DNA of 64,000 nucleotides from Nymphaea colorata. Taxonomy: Eukaryota; Streptophyta; Magnoliopsida; Nymphaeales; Nymphaeaceae. The notes under the pieces are model-generated. The model did no database searches. It worked only from the letters and a program-made list of their open reading frames with translations, and was not told where the DNA came from. A program made the position numbers and the translations under genes. This document shows positions 52,710-63,226 of this stretch, piece by piece. Location of the stretch: contig NC_045145.1 of the NCBI RefSeq assembly GCF_008831285.2, forward strand, positions 19,776,802-19,840,801, read 5' to 3'. The first letter of the stretch is position 1; each line of letters starts with the position of its first letter.

Positions 52710-52780
52710 AAATTTGAAAAATCTTCTTAATATTTTAGCTTCTCAAATTTGAAAAATCTTCTTAATATTTTAGCTTCTCT
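52710..52780 (+). repeat. Short tandem duplication at the transposon insertion edge
   Basis: AATTTGAAAAATCTTCTTAA followed by TATTTTAGCTTCTC occurs twice in tandem immediately left of the PIF/Harbinger element. Confidence 0.85.
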
Positions 52781-55510
52781 TAGAGGTCGTTTGATTGCTG
52801 TCCACTGGGACGACAGACAGGACGTCCTGTCCTCATGGACAATGGTGTTCCTTGTCCACCGTTTGATGATTTTAGGAACAGAACTTTATGTTCTTCTTGT
52901 CCGGTGTTTGTTTCGTGTGTGTCTGTTCTGTCCGTCCTGTTTGACGTTTGTATTTTTCTTGTCCGATCTATTCGTTATGTCCGATGTTTAATTCTGTCTT
53001 ACGTTTGTACTACACAAAACCTTCAATTTCAATATCTCATGTATTTATTTCCAGATAATATTTTGAATGCTTTCAATTGAACATAAAATGAATCATTCTT
53101 GAATGCCATAGTACAAAAACGGACATTTCACAATTTTCTCTATCAATGTTAACAAGTATTAACAAGTATCAAACAATTACAAAAGTATCTGATAGATGAA
53201 GCAAGGATTATTACATCGACTGTAAAAGCAAAGTACAAATACAAGTGTTTCACTTCTAAATCCCGTAAGTTTCTTGTGCAGTACATAAGGACAAAGAGGT
53301 TTAACATAATGCAATACCAATTTGGTTCTTTAGAAATAAAGTTGGAGAATGGAACAGCTGCCGTTCATGACATAATGTCGGTGTTGTGTTGTAGGTCAGG
53401 CGTCTGTTCCCAACTTCTGCTTCCCTCCTTTTGAAATCTGCTTGTAAAGACATTTTTTGTCAGCTCCTTGTGATGTTAGTAGCAAGATAACAATCTTGCT
53501 TTCTATCAACAAGAAGTTTACTTTTGGCAGGCATCAACAAGATTTTCCAAGAGAGGCAGCATGGGTTTTGAACTTTCTCCTTCAGTTTGAAAATGAAGTT
53601 GAATCCATTAGCCATGTGCTTGGGAGAATGTATAATACACACTGAGACGTGTTCCTGGTGAAGACTGGTTAAAAGTAAAAGGCCACTTAAAATTTCAAGG
53701 CCATGCTTTGCAATTAGATGTTGTTAACCTAACGTTCTCTTTTCCCCAACCATGGCCAAACTGTCCTTTAAACTTCCTCTGCTACAACTTTGGAAACATA
53801 ATTCTAGACTCATTAACCCCAAATTTCTTTGCCAGTCACAAGAAGCATACTGCCGTAAGTCAGAAGAAAAGCCTGTCCATGTAGAGAATATAGACATGGT
53901 AAAATCTTTCAAACAACCAAACCTTAGACGATCTAATGAAGCATTTTACAAGTTTTATGTCTCATCTGTTCTGAGAAGCAACTTTCAAATATACATTCAT
54001 ATTTATGATAGACCCTTACATTCTTTCATCAACGCATAAATTAAGACTGCATAAGCTTAAACTTTGACTAGTGGAAGCTTTTGAAAATAATAAAATAGGA
54101 TAAACAACTGAATGATGTTTATGTGCATGGGTAGACGGGTTCAGATCCAATTAGATTTCAACTCATTCCAGAAAGTTGCAATTCATTCCCCAGTTTCCAC
54201 AGATTGCTACGCAAATGATGTGTTTCAGATTTCGTTTTTCAGAAAAACAACTACAAAAACCGTTGGATCTTTAATCAATCTACTTAAAAACATTTGATTT
54301 TCTTCAAAATAACATTTGTTGTCCTTATATTTTCTACAAATACAACTGCAGACCTGTTTCAGTGTTTCACTTATAAATCCTGCAAGTTTCTTCTGCAGTA
54401 CATAAGGACAAAGAGGTTTAACCTGATAGTTCCATGAAGGCTGTTTTATTTTCAATAGAATTCCATTTGTCAGTTAAAATATTATGTAGCTGAGAATTCA
54501 CTGCTTTAATTTCTTTGTCAAGCTTGTATTAGGATAATATCGTCAGCTTATCTGCTTTTTCCCAGACTCTGCTAAAGTTCTTGTTTACCATCCTTTAAGA
54601 CGAGTTTTTTTTATTCTGTGAGTTCTGCTAAGCAGAAAAATAAGTTGCAAACCACTTTACCGGCATGTTTCTGCTGCCAATGAGTTGTGTACTTCGGGGG
54701 GTCTTCTTGTATCTACAGGCAGGTGCTATTTAGTTGTTCTTGTTGGTGATACTTGCAGTCCCTTAACTTAGATATCATTCAACCCTCTGGTAAATTCTTG
54801 GTGTGGTCTGACTCAAATGCGGACGTGCAGGCACGGACGCATAAGAAGCACTACTACTCACTGACGCACAAAGCAGAGAATCTGAATGAATTTAATAAAA
54901 GGAAAATTACCTAATTTTTTACATTGTAACAGAATTCTTTGTTCAAGAAGACTACTTGAAGAGAACAGTTGCAGAAGAAAAATGGTGGAAGGACTACAGT
55001 GGTTCTCCCCATAGTTGCTGCGGACTACAATTAGAAACAGGAAGCAGTACTAGAATCAGAAATAACATGCAGGAAATGGGTAAGGAAGAACACGGGGAAC
55101 TATACAGCAAACGATATATTAGATCATGCCTGAAACTTATAGTAAATTGATATTAATAACAATTTTTTAGAAGAGAAACGAATGCAATGTAAGAGTTGAT
55201 ATCTAAGGCATGGGAATTGAGATCTCCCCCTCGGTGAATGAGAATCATGCCCTACTCTTAATGAATTCCACTTCACAATTCGTAAGAGTCAGGGTTCTTT
55301 ATTTCAGCTGATAAAAGAGTTTATTAGTGAACTGATCATTAAAGCTCAAACGAATCCGCAGCTATCATGAAGTCCGGGAAAATCTTCAGTTCTATATATG
55401 CAGAACAAAGGGCAGAAGGTGGGTAGCTACATAATCGTTGATAAGAAAGAAATTAAAGCAGTGAATTCTCAGCTAGTCACTTGGATTAATGAAGGTAAAG
55501 ACATACATAC

Positions 55511-55852
55511 CTGGGCTTTGAGGTCGGTGGTGCAGAGGAGGCGGAGGAAGGTGGAGAGAGGGGAGGCGTGGAGGGAGATGGAGGGATTGTCCTTGCTGAT
55601 GAGGAAACCGAAGTTGGGATGGGTTGGCTGCAGGGGAGCAAGAATGGGTGAGAGGAGGTGGAGGTCTTGCGTCTGGTTCTGCAAGTCATTAAAAGCTACG
55701 ATTGTGAAGCTGCGGAAACGATCGTTGACGATGGAGGGGAGTTTGCCCGATTGTTGGAGCTCGGAGATGGAGGTCCACGCCCTTTGAAGGATGCATGTGG
55801 AGAGAATCAGGTTAGCCTTCGCTGTGCCCCCACTGAACTTGCAACCTTCCAT
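55511..55852 (-). pseudogene. Captured first exon of a SAG101-like (EDS1-family) lipase-like gene
   Basis: A 114-codon open exon on the minus strand starts MEGCKFSGGTAKANLILSTC and ends in CAG followed by GTATGT, a good splice donor in phase 0. AKANLILSTCILQRAWTSI matches the start of SAG101-type proteins, where a short helix with a Leu-x-x-Ser-x-x-Leu pattern precedes Trp-Ser. NFGFLISKDNPSISLHASPL matches the SAG101 block with the F-x-x-N-PS-x-S-x-H/N pattern. In plants, SAG101 pairs with EDS1 in immune signalling. The GHSLGG-like region, the rest of the lipase-like domain and the C-terminal EP domain are not found downstream, so only exon 1 and part of intron 1 are present. An in-frame ATG at 55,888 would add 12 residues. 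The frame is intact with no stop, so capture looks fairly recent or the exon is still translated. Confidence 0.65.
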
Positions 55853-55859
55853 GGCTACC

Positions 55860-56150
55860 TCGAAATTCACAGGAAGATGGAGAGACAAGAAGGGGCTACA
55901 GGGTGACGGCTAGGGCAGCTCGGGGGCGTAGATGAGGGCGGAGATGGAGGAGAAAGTAAGGTCGGGGGTGGAGAAGAGGAGAAAGGCAGGGGAGGTGGAG
56001 GCGGAGGTGGAGGAGAAGGAGATGGGGGCAGAGGTTGAGGGCTCGGGGAGAAGGAGATGGGGGCAGAGGTCGAGGGCTCGGGGTCTTCGGGGGCAGGAGA
56101 CGAATTTCGGGTTAGCTCGGAACAGACTGGGACAAAAAATTTATTTATAC
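55860..56150 (-). promoter_or_regulatory. Promoter/leader-like segment upstream of the captured exon
   Basis: On the minus strand a TATA-like GTATAAATAA lies at about 56,150-56,141, about 290 bp before the exon's ATG. Between them is a C-rich, CCNCC-type stretch (55,930-56,090). It might be a captured promoter and 5' leader or just low-complexity filler. The Pro-rich frame across it (55,867-56,316) runs over the transposon end, so it is not a real protein. Confidence 0.35.
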
Positions 56151-56270
56151 CTTCGCTCAACCGTCCGTTCTGTCCACCATGTCTTCTGTCCAACGTTTGA
56201 TGAAGAAATTTACTAAACAGGACACGCGTGTCCTGTTCTGCGTGTCCTGTGGTCATCAAACGACCTCTTA

Positions 56271-57090
56271 TATACTCTTGCTGAAGTTTGACCCAAAATG
56301 TTGTACAGTAGGACAAAATTTTCCAATTTTTGAAATTTGTTTACATTTTTTTCTAATGCTTGAAACTTTTTTTGAGTTTTTCTATGTCTTTGACAGTCAT
56401 GAACATTAATGAATTTTTGAACACATATATGTTTGTAAATTTTTGTGAAAATTTTGATCAAACTTAGCTTTGAAAATTTTTTTATTACCTTTTACAAATA
56501 TTTCATGATTTTATACAGTGTAGAAGCTTACAAACATTCTTAAAAGCGAATTGTCATGTTCTTTTCTTTTATTGTTAAATATCTGCGAAAACATCTTACT
56601 TTTTTTGTAATTCTTATGTACTCAAAAAAAGTTTTCAGTGAAAATTATTCTAAAACATGCACAATTTTTTACAAATTTTAAACTTTATAGACATTTTTTT
56701 TTCAAATTTTCTGTATTTTTAAATTAAGAATCAAACCTTTTTATGATTTTTTTTATCTTTCACATCAAGGAACATATAATGTTTTGCACTCATATATATT
56801 TTCAATGTTGTGAAAATTTTTCTCAAATTTAAATTTTCAAAGATTCTTATCAAACTTTTTTGGAAACATTTCCTGCTATTGATTACATGAATGAAGTTTT
56901 TGAAGAACCGACGGTCATAGTCGTTTCTTCTTTTCTCTATAAAAAACATTTTTTAATTTGGAAGACTTTAGATTTTATGATGTTTTTGAAAAAGTCTTGT
57001 TATTTTTTTTTTGCGAAATATTTTCCAAATCTTTTTATTTGTTGCATTTTTTTGTTTTTATTCCTAAAGTTTTTCCTCAAAATATTATAA
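56271..57090 (+). repeat. AT-rich array, continuation right of the transposon
   Basis: The same vocabulary as the main array returns (TTTTGATCAAACTTAGC, GAATTTTTGAACACATA, AAATTTTCAAAGATTCTTATC), but the units are more diverged and no periodicity is kept. It gives way to other sequence by about 57,100. Confidence 0.65.
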
Positions 57091-57229
57091 AATGTCACAA
57101 ATGTATATCCAACAACTTCTTGAACTGAAAGATAGGGGGAATATCGTAAGGTATCCTGGTTGTGAAAAGCCCTATATGGCATTAAATAGATTATGAGGGC
57201 CTGCTTTTACAAGTTGTTTGAAGTAATGT

Positions 57230-57540
57230 ATGCATTTTGACGGCCAGAGATCCCTTTCTCATTATTTCACATTATTTCTTATTCATAAAGAAGAATACAA
57301 AAGGCATTATTATGGTGGATGTTTATATTGATGACATTATTTTTAACTGGTGACAACGAGCAAGAAATTGCAGAGACCATGCTATATATTTATCATCTCA
57401 GTTATCTTAGGTATTTTTTGGGTATAACAGTTGCAAAAAGTACATACGGTGTCATTCTATCTCATACATCTATGATTTGCCAAAGGAGACTAGAATGCTT
57501 GGAGTGAAACCAGCATTCCCATGAATTCAAGATTTCATAG
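57230..57540 (+). mobile_element. Ty1-copia retrotransposon reverse-transcriptase fossil
   Basis: The frame near 57,275-57,340 reads LFIKKNTKGIIMVDVYIDDI, the copia reverse-transcriptase region around the catalytic YVDD motif, here YIDD. A single-base frameshift follows. The next frame reads LTGDNEQEIAETM and then LRYFLGITVAKSTYGVILS, matching the conserved LGP-LRYFLGIEVA-x-S-x-x-G-I-x-x-S block. The domain is decayed beyond this. No long terminal repeats, integrase or RNase H were found within reach. Confidence 0.85.
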
Positions 57541-57614
57541 ATGTTATGTGGATTTAGAACTAGTCGACAGTAATCGTACGAATTTTTTGTTTGTATGCTT
57601 GTCTATTATCTAGT

Positions 57615-57690
57615 AACTTGAAAAATCAAGTCAATTCATGCCCCGGTGGATTAACTTGAAAAATCAAGTCAATTCATGCCCCGGTGGATT
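57615..57690 (+). repeat. 38-bp tandem duplication next to the copia fossil
   Basis: AACTTGAAAAATCAAGTCAA begins at 57,615 and 57,653, and each copy continues into TTCATGCCCCGGTGGATTA. The two units are identical. The unit itself contains the small inverted repeat ACTTGA...TCAAGT. Confidence 0.95.
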
Positions 57691-57699
57691 AAGTTTATT

Positions 57700-60600
57700 T
57701 TCGAAGCTGCTATGATGGTCGCTAAATATTTAATGGCCAGAAAGATTACCGGACACCTGAAAATCTCGCTGGAAAATCCTCTTGAGTAGGTGCAGTTAGA
57801 CCACAAAGAACATGAACATCCCTTTTGTTTCTATCAAGGGCTTTTCTTTTCCATCATATATACATGATTGTTTAAAAAAAAAATTAATTAGTGGACAAAA
57901 ATGGACTTGGTCAGCGTTGACCAAGTACAAAAAAGGATGGATAAGGCTGGGTGAATTGACCGCACCCGACACCGGTTTTATCTTGTCCAGACCATGGCCA
58001 AGGGCATACTCATGTACCCATGTCATATCCATGTCGACACAGATACCTCACCCAAATAAAGGTACCTGTGTGACATTTTTTACATTTTTGTCTTGTTTAC
58101 CATCACCCATTCATTATTTTGGGCCAAGTGTTCTAGCCATCTACTTGGATTTAGCACCTTCAAGTTGAGGGAGGTCAAAAGTAAGATAAAGAGGTTGTCA
58201 TGGCTACTTTTCATCTGCATCTCTTGGAGGGTTTATTTGTATCCTTAATCATGCATAAGGTATAAAATCCTCCAATGTTTCTGGATATTAAGCTATTAGT
58301 ATGATATCCTTTTTGTGTTTTTATCTAGTCCTAGAGTTACGTATCAAGTTAAAGAAGTGGACGACCACCTTTTTTTTTTTGTGAGTATCAAATTATTACC
58401 ATTTTATTGTGGATACCTGATATTCTATTTAGTATATTGTCAGAGCATGATCAACATTATGTCATATAGACACTCGTGGAAATGCTGCCCATGTTGACTT
58501 GGGTGCAATTACAGGATCCAACTTGGATAAAGCAGAATATCTTGTGTTTGCTATATATATACATGCACACACACAACTCTCTCCTCACAAAGTTTTTCAA
58601 AAAATGATTCACACCCACACCGGCACCCATTGGAACTAGCCTGATTGGTCAGCATACTGTTATGGACAGGTACACTGTCATGTGCATGTTTCCAATGCAT
58701 TTAGTAGTATGTAACTTGAATATTCAAATGTGCATGTCCATCTTACTTCATAGAAACAGTCTTAGGTAAGTTGTCACACAGACACTCTTGAAAAGGCACC
58801 ATATTTTGTTGACATAGCTGAACACTGGTGCAAGTATGGGGCACAAGCATATATGCATCTTTTGTTTAGTTTGGCACTTTGTTTAGTAAATCTATATCTT
58901 ATGAATATAAACAACGAATATATGTTTCTTCTTACTTAAAATCTAATTGTTCTTACTTAAAATCTAATTGTTGGTGTGTCTGTGTCATATATAACATGGA
59001 TTACCGCCTTCCGGATGCGTCCAGCCTCTCACACATGCAGCCTAATGTATTGCACTGGGCTGCATGTGTGACGTTCGGATGGTCAGATAGCCATAGGAAT
59101 CCATTTCTTATATATGTGTGTGTCTGTCTGTGCTTGTTCACCCAAGTTTTAGAAATGCCTCGTAGTTGTATCCACGCTTGGACCAGCACCCTTGTGATGT
59201 GGACGTAAATGAATAAGCAAAATAATGATATATATGGTTGTATTTATGTTTTTATGTATGTCTTTTTCTTTCTGCACTAATTCATATTGTTCAATACACC
59301 AAAGTTACTAAAATCTAAAATCTCCTGCATAAACTGGAAGCATATTTTGGAACTCAAATGCTTTGATTTTGACAAAGTAGGGATGCTAGGGAAAACTCAG
59401 TTGGAGGCTTGATTTATAAGGATTGCAGAACTCATTTGTGATTTATCGTTTGTTTGCTGTTGGGCATTCTTATTTGGCTGCTTTGTCATGGTTTTTCTTT
59501 TAAAACTAGACTAACCTTTTACGAATCTACATTCCAGCAAGTACTGTTTTTGTTAATTTCATCTTCTTTTCTACTTAATTATCATGTTTTCCATGTGCTT
59601 ATCGTTTCTTATAGTCTTTCTTTCTAGCACGTTTCACATGTTTCCATCTAGTACTGTTTTTGTTAATTTCATCTTCTTTAAAAATGTCTTGTGTTTTTGT
59701 TCCTTGGCATTTTAATTTTTATATATATGTGACCTTGTTTTTGTGGATCTGACATGGCGTTCCAGTCATACATGGGTATTTCAAGGAAGCGGGTTAAGTG
59801 GTAAGGCTAGGATCCAACATTGTCCCTTAATAACACATGAATATGATTTTGCATAACTTGGCCAATTTTGTCTAAAGGTTGGTGTAGGGCACTATCTACT
59901 TCTGCCTTTATTTTCAGAAACAACCTATGTTCTGTGCGGTTCAACAAAAATAATATTTTGCCAATTAACATTAGGTTGCCACATAAGTTTGTGCTAGTCT
60001 GATAAAAGAACTAAAAGACTCTCTAGTAAAACAAATCTTAAGTTCAAATATTTCTATTTCTTCGAATTTAGTTAATTTCTTTAATATAATGTGTTAGGTG
60101 AATGGTTTTTTTTTTCTTTATTAATTCTAGCAAATTATCTATGGAAAACTTGTACGGACGCACAAAGTTGTTTTTTTTTTTCCATGAAAGCTTTCACAAG
60201 GCAAACAGGTAACTTTTTCAAGTTTGATTCAAAAGTCTCCAGCTTTTTTGTGATCTAGGAAATTTTATTATTATTTTTTTAAATAAAGCTGAAATGGAAC
60301 CCGGTGAAGGTTCCCTCTCAACAGACCTTACCTTTAATTGGAAAATGATGATAATAATTGGGAAGCCCAAACAAACATAAATCCCCAGCACAAACCGAAT
60401 GGATTACGAAGCAATCCTCTGGATTCCCGAATAACTCACACACGAATTAAAACCCAAATTCTTTATGGATTGTGATAATCAATCATCAAACCGTTCATGA
60501 AGAACGATGGATCCCCAAGAACGATCCAAAATGCCCTTGTTTTTTGTCAAAGATTTTGTAGAAACTCAAATTTGATGATGATTAAGTTATTAGAAGATTT

Positions 60601-62280
60601 CCAGGACTATGTTATACATAGTGAAAAATTTATTCCTTTTCAATACTGTTTACCTTGATATTTCTGATTTTTCTAGTGGAACACGCATTTTATAGGTAGC
60701 ATAGGCAGCATTTCCTTGTTATTTTTATGTTTATGCATTTCCTGTTCATTCTATTGTTTTCATATTTCCATATTTTTTTTCTATTATTAAAATTTTTGGA
60801 TGGATGTTTAAGATTTAGAAGTTAAATTTTCTATTCTTTATATGACGTATATAACTTTGAACCCGACCATTATGGGTCACATTATGCATTTTTACAACAT
60901 TGCATGCTAGTCTTGAATGTCGACCAACTTAGTTGATTGCTGGTATACTGCATCTCGATCAACAATCTGGAATGAGAATCGGTCATTTCAGTGGTATTTC
61001 TTTTTAACTTTTTTAATTCATGATCTGTGCTTGGAACGTCAAAGTCCTTTTAATATATTACAGTCTTATTAATGTTTATTTTCTCAAGTAGAAATCTCTT
61101 GTTTTTTGCAATTTTCAAATTATACGTCAAGGAAGGCAAACTACATATGCCATTTATCTATTTTCTAGATGGTGCATCGGTTTAGGTTAACTTCTATGTT
61201 GCATTTTCTATACCATAGCTTCTTCTAAATTCAAGTGCAACTCTGAAAAGAAAAAGTGAGGCCAATATCTGATCATGCCGGCAGTTTGATTATTTGCAGT
61301 TTTGTGTTATTGATAGCATCGACGAAAAACGAAGTTGGAAGGATGCGTGGCAGTTTACCATTGGTCAAAATTAACCCCCCGAAGCGTTAAATTTAGTCTA
61401 CATTTAACTTTTGAATACTGTTATTTTCAGTATTCTGGCTTTGATTTTGAAAAATATCGTATTTAGTCTAGAAATTGACGATATTAACTAAATAGGCTAT
61501 CATAATAGCATTGTTGAAGTTAGTTACGAGACATGTTCAACCATAATATGCGTTCAAACCAGTTATGTTAATGAGTTGGTCAATCCGACAAAACAGATTT
61601 GGAAGATGGTCTTTGGCTTTATGTCCTCCAGGTATTCAAACCTGGGAATCCAATATATTCGCAATGCAATTATGCATAACGGTTGAATCTTATTCCTGTC
61701 AGGCTCAGATTTGATTTCAGTTTTCAAGTCTGAATTTAAATCTGATTCTTATTGAGGAAAATCTATTTAAATGGGATAGGTTTAAGGGCAGGTATGCCTA
61801 CTTTCAGGGAGAATATTAAAGAGTAATATTTGAGAAATCTAAAAGTTGCTTCTGTAATTACTGTTCTTTTTGTTCTATTCAACATTCTAAATCATGTATT
61901 AATTAATTAAAATTATGGTGCGGAACTTTTTTCTTTTTTCCCAATAATTGAAGGTAAAACTATTTTGATTCCATGGTGTAGGGCTGCAAATAATTTGCAA
62001 ATAGCATCAAAACTCCAGCAATATGAATTTGTATGTGTTCTACATCACAAATTCATTGTTGGCGGGAACAAAGCCTTAAAAACATCTGGGCATGAACCCC
62101 GAAAGACGAAAAAAAGGGCATAAACCTCTCTACCCTTCTTTCTTTATGAATTAAAATATCTAAACAAAGGGGGGATGACCGGTCAGGGTGGCGCAATATT
62201 GATAACGTTCTCTGTGTTTTCACAAAGTGCCACAAAAATCACGCACTATATACTGTTAAAGTTATTTATAAAAAGTCATT
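57700..62280. other. Intergenic with dispersed repeat debris
   Basis: No gene recognised. 57,895-58,060 contains GACCGCACCCGACACCGG-type sequence seen in repetitive plant DNA, loosely echoed at 58,605-58,640. A short duplication of TAGTACTGTTTTTGTTAATTT-like sequence occurs at about 59,535 and 59,650. 61,640-61,770 has the degenerate AATCTGATTC-type repeat. Confidence 0.4.
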
Positions 62281-62281
62281 T

Positions 62282-62500
62282 TCGAGGACATGATGTTCTT
62301 GAAACGTTGTGTTGTAAGAGTAAGCATTCATACAAGGTCGTTCTTACCAAATGCCACCTCCAAGAGCATACATACCTTGCAAATAGAAATTTTCCGGTTT
62401 TTTGGCAGTTAGGAATCCAATTAAGGTCTCGTCTTTGCATGTATTTGGTGTCTTGATTGCGGGTCACATAAGGGCCCGATCTATTTGGTGTAAAAGTAAG
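62282..62500 (+). repeat. Dispersed repeat, copy 2 of a pair
   Basis: Partner of the copy at 39,508-39,720: GGACATGATGTTCTT, GTTCTTACCAAATGC, TTTTTTGGCAGTTAGGA, ATCCAATTA, CATGTATTTGGT and, after a gap, CTATTTGGT occur in the same order. It is diverged and non-coding. Confidence 0.75.
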
Positions 62501-62821
62501 ATATCCAACCAACTATCCGGTTTGGACCTCCAGCAGCTTGATCAATAGGACTTGGTATGGTCCGATCAAAGTGACGATAATTCGATGGAAGAAAGGAAGG
62601 TGGGTTTGGTTTTTAGGTTATATTTTTCATGTACCCAACAGGGTCTGGATCACTTTGTTTTTGCTGGAAACGGATCCGATAATACGCTAGAGCGTGAAAG
62701 CCCACCGTAATAAAAAAAAAGAGTTTACAAAAAAAATCCATCTAATTCTGTGCAAGATCGCAAATACCAGTCTATCAAAAAACATTATTCCATTATAACC
62801 TATAGCACCATATTCAAGGAC

Positions 62822-62824
<3 letters not shown>

Positions 62825-62881
<57 letters not shown>
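62825..62881. repeat. Compound (TA)n(GA)n microsatellite
   Basis: TA dinucleotides to about 62,859 pass directly into GA dinucleotides to about 62,880, the same order and strand as the other compound microsatellites here. Confidence 0.95.
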
Positions 62882-63226
62882 ATAATTTCAACTTTTGATT
62901 TCTTTTTTAGATCAACGATTTAGAAAAAAAAAGGACATGAACTAATATTAGATTATAAAAATGGCCTATATCTTTTTTTTTTCTCAATCACTGATCTGAA
63001 TATAGGATTATGATTATTCCTATCATCTGTCTTGCGTGGGATCCCACGATCTACATAGAGGGAAAATTAAGACGTGAGAGTAAGGAGGAAGAGGTGTAAT
63101 CTGTGCGCTTACTAAAGATATTTAACGATATAAACTTGCTAGAACTTGATGGCGACGAAATCCTTACATCCAATGAAGTGATCCAGGAACATATTTTTAG
63201 GACTTGTGTAATGAACTAATGATTGG

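Larger units (their letters stand above)
43640..52782 (+). repeat. AT-rich satellite-like array with three-monomer higher-order structure
   Basis: About 9.1 kb of diverged tandem repeat. The anchor AGTTGTGTT recurs at about 43,771, 44,188, 44,643, 45,111, 45,522, 45,949, 46,376, 46,945, 47,338, 47,771 and 48,491 and further right. Spacing is mostly 410-470 bp. Monomers fall into three types. Type A has CAATTATAG...TTTTCCACTCGT and CTTAATAATGTTAG. Type B has CATTCATAGAGTTTTGCACTTGTG and GTAGTTGGATCATTTTT. Type C has GGAAGCATCCTTAATCC, ACATGGTTTTTAAA and TGACGTTTTAAA. The order A-B-C repeats about every 1.27-1.40 kb. Copies become shorter and more scrambled from about 48.5 kb rightward. All open frames here are by-products of the low-complexity sequence. 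Confidence 0.88.
52783..56267. mobile_element. PIF/Harbinger-type DNA transposon (3,485 bp), non-autonomous, carrying a host gene exon
   Basis: The left terminus GAGGTCGTTTGAT and the right terminus ATCAAACGACCTC are a perfect 13-bp inverted repeat. They are flanked on both sides by TTA (52,780-52,782 and 56,268-56,270), the TTA/TAA target duplication expected of PIF/Harbinger elements. Subterminal regions on both ends are crowded with GTCCTGT, TTGTCC and TGTCCACC words, likely transposase-binding repeats. The satellite array resumes beyond it, so this is an insertion into the array. No intact transposase or Myb-like ORF was recognised. The right third carries a SAG101-like exon on the minus strand. 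A roughly 65-bp internal repeat is present at 53,243 and 54,359 (shared AGTACATAAGGACAAAGAGG). A plus-strand open frame near 54,940-55,150 (EDYLKRTVAEEKWWKDY) is unassigned. Confidence 0.85.

Noticed and set aside
52749-53080. Plus-strand frames rich in Val/Leu/Cys at the left end of the PIF element
   Set aside because: They translate the subterminal GTCCTGT/TTGTCC repeat motifs and resemble no transposase.
55511-55852. Treating the SAG101-like exon as a functional resistance-signalling gene
   Set aside because: No downstream exons for the rest of the lipase-like domain or the EP domain are present before the transposon's left end.
55867-56316. 149-codon Pro/Ser-rich open frame on the minus strand
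   Set aside because: It crosses the transposon end and the target site into satellite DNA; the Pro-rich part is translation of CCNCC low-complexity sequence.
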